NCBI GenBank assembly: GCA_002343505.1 | Contig: DDQZ01000102.1 | Coordinates: 1-30,848 of the forward strand | DNA: 30,848 nt | From: Verrucomicrobiaceae bacterium UBA2429 | Lineage (GTDB): Bacteria > Verrucomicrobiota > Verrucomicrobiia > Verrucomicrobiales > Verrucomicrobiaceae | Direction: 5' to 3' | Part shown: piece by piece, positions 30,044 to 30,848 of the stretch | How positions within the stretch are numbered: the stretch's first letter is position 1 | Layout: every line of letters starts with the position of its first letter | Notes under the pieces: generated by a model | What the model was told of the DNA's origin: nothing | The model's database searches: none | The model's input: only the letters and a program-made list of their open reading frames with translations | Program-made: the position numbers and the translations under genes

Positions 30044-30848
30044 ATGAAACGAACCCTTCTCAGCATCCCGCTATCCGCATGCTTGTGCTCCTCTGTTCAG
30101 GGAGCTGCTGCGATTGATTACAACCGCGACATCCGGCCCATTCTCTCGGAGAACTGCTTCTCCTGCCACGGCTTCGATGAGAAGGCGCGCAAGGCGAAGC
30201 TGCGGCTTGATATGGCAGAGGACGCTCATGCGGACAAGGATGGTGTCATTGCCTTCAAGCCGGGTGACCTGAAAAACAGCGAGGCATGGCTGCGCATCAT
30301 CAGTGACGATGAGGATGATGTGATGCCGCCGCCCAAGTCGCACCTCAAGCTCAGCGCGGCAGACAAGGAGAAGATCCGGCAATGGATCGGGGAGGGTGCG
30401 AAGTATGCGGCGCATTGGGCCTTCATCTCCCCGCTGCGTACGGTCATTCCCGATGGCACCTCAAACGCCATAGATGCACTCGTGCGCAAGCGCCTGGCGG
30501 AGGAAGGCATGAAACCTTCGCCGGCAGCCGACCCGGCGATGCTGATGCGGCGGGTGTCGCTCGATCTCACCGGCCTGCCGCCGGGCGCGGAGGAGGTGGA
30601 GGCTTTTGTCAAAGACGCGAGCCCGGAGGCTTACGAGGCGCTGGTGGATCGTCTGCTGAAGTCTCCCCACTTCGGCGAGCGCATGGCTTTGGAATGGCTG
30701 GACGCGGCGCGCTACGCGGACACGAACGGCTTCTCGATTGATGGCGGACGCAGCATGTGGCTGTGGCGCGACTGGGTGATCCAGGCCTTCAACGACAACA
30801 AGCCCTACGACCGATTTCTCATCGAGCAGCTCGCCGGCGACCTGCTGC
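30044..30848 (+). CDS. PSCyt1/DUF1549 protein, N-terminal part (cut by window end)
   Basis: The first 268 codons of a second protein of the same family as its neighbour; the open frame runs to the last base. ATG at 30044 gives a signal peptide (MKRTLLSIPLSACLC...GAAA), then the PSCyt1 domain with haem motif CFSCH (38-42) and DDVMPPPKSH (Met94 as candidate distal ligand). DUF1549 begins about residue 140 with LDLTGLPP, RYADTNGFSIDGG and LAGDLL at the cut. The DUF1553 part is presumably beyond the window. The 104-base gap before it holds no clear stem-loop beyond a weak GTGC/GCAC. Together the two genes form a tandem pair, probably one locus. Confidence 0.93.
   Translation, partial: MKRTLLSIPLSACLCSSVQGAAAIDYNRDIRPILSENCFSCHGFDEKARKAKLRLDMAEDAHADKDGVIAFKPGDLKNSEAWLRIISDDEDDVMPPPKSHLKLSAADKEKIRQWIGEGAKYAAHWAFISPLRTVIPDGTSNAIDALVRKRLAEEGMKPSPAADPAMLMRRVSLDLTGLPPGAEEVEAFVKDASPEAYEALVDRLLKSPHFGERMALEWLDAARYADTNGFSIDGGRSMWLWRDWVIQAFNDNKPYDRFLIEQLAGDLL

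Overview
The window looks like a chromosomal segment of a GC-rich member of the Planctomycetota-Verrucomicrobiota-Chlamydiota group, most likely Verrucomicrobiota (family Verrucomicrobiaceae or close). This is inferred from two tandem PSCyt1/DUF1549/DUF1553 proteins, a twin-arginine Gfo/Idh/MocA oxidoreductase, a stand-alone CoaB and frequent starts without a Shine-Dalgarno sequence. The envelope genes (Mla/MCE transporter, MsbA-like exporter, periplasmic adaptor, lipoprotein, PBP1C) point to a diderm cell with peptidoglycan. I see no rRNA, tRNA, CRISPR array or prophage, and no complete insertion sequence. No gene-free stretch exceeds 300 bases.

Layout. 1-2361: the tail of a gene resembling a REP-associated (Y1) transposase, then three tightly spaced genes of unknown function, then an intergenic block of palindromes. 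2362-7489: a short Hsp70 on the minus strand; a heptamer repeat; a secreted oxidoreductase; a minus-strand coaB-inositol-monophosphatase pair joined by a 4-base GTGA overlap; and dtd. 7580-8951: a basic protein with AP2-like modules and a secreted YD-like protein. 9017-12151: a GAF protein followed by mlaE-mlaF-mlaD, a retrograde or anterograde phospholipid transporter. 12167-16519: lysA, miaB, and a membrane acyltransferase with an ankyrin domain inserted in it. 16566-20488: an amidohydrolase divergent from an ACS-type MFS transporter, a DUF4359 protein, tcdA and a small lipoprotein. 20548-26979: a minus-strand msbA-adaptor pair, a TatD-family hydrolase and pbpC. 27030-30848: two PSCyt1/DUF1549/DUF1553 proteins, the second cut by the window end.

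Most genes are housekeeping: tRNA modification or quality control (miaB, tcdA, dtd), lysine and CoA synthesis, and envelope building and lipid traffic. The most unusual items are the ankyrin-acyltransferase chimera, the AP2-like basic protein, the unknown three-gene unit, a terminator-like hairpin in the msbA leader, and the palindrome block that lies near a probable REP-transposase tail. Nothing here proves a new multi-gene system. The trio at 211-2212 is the best candidate for an undescribed unit, and the ankyrin-acyltransferase is the best candidate for an undescribed protein architecture.
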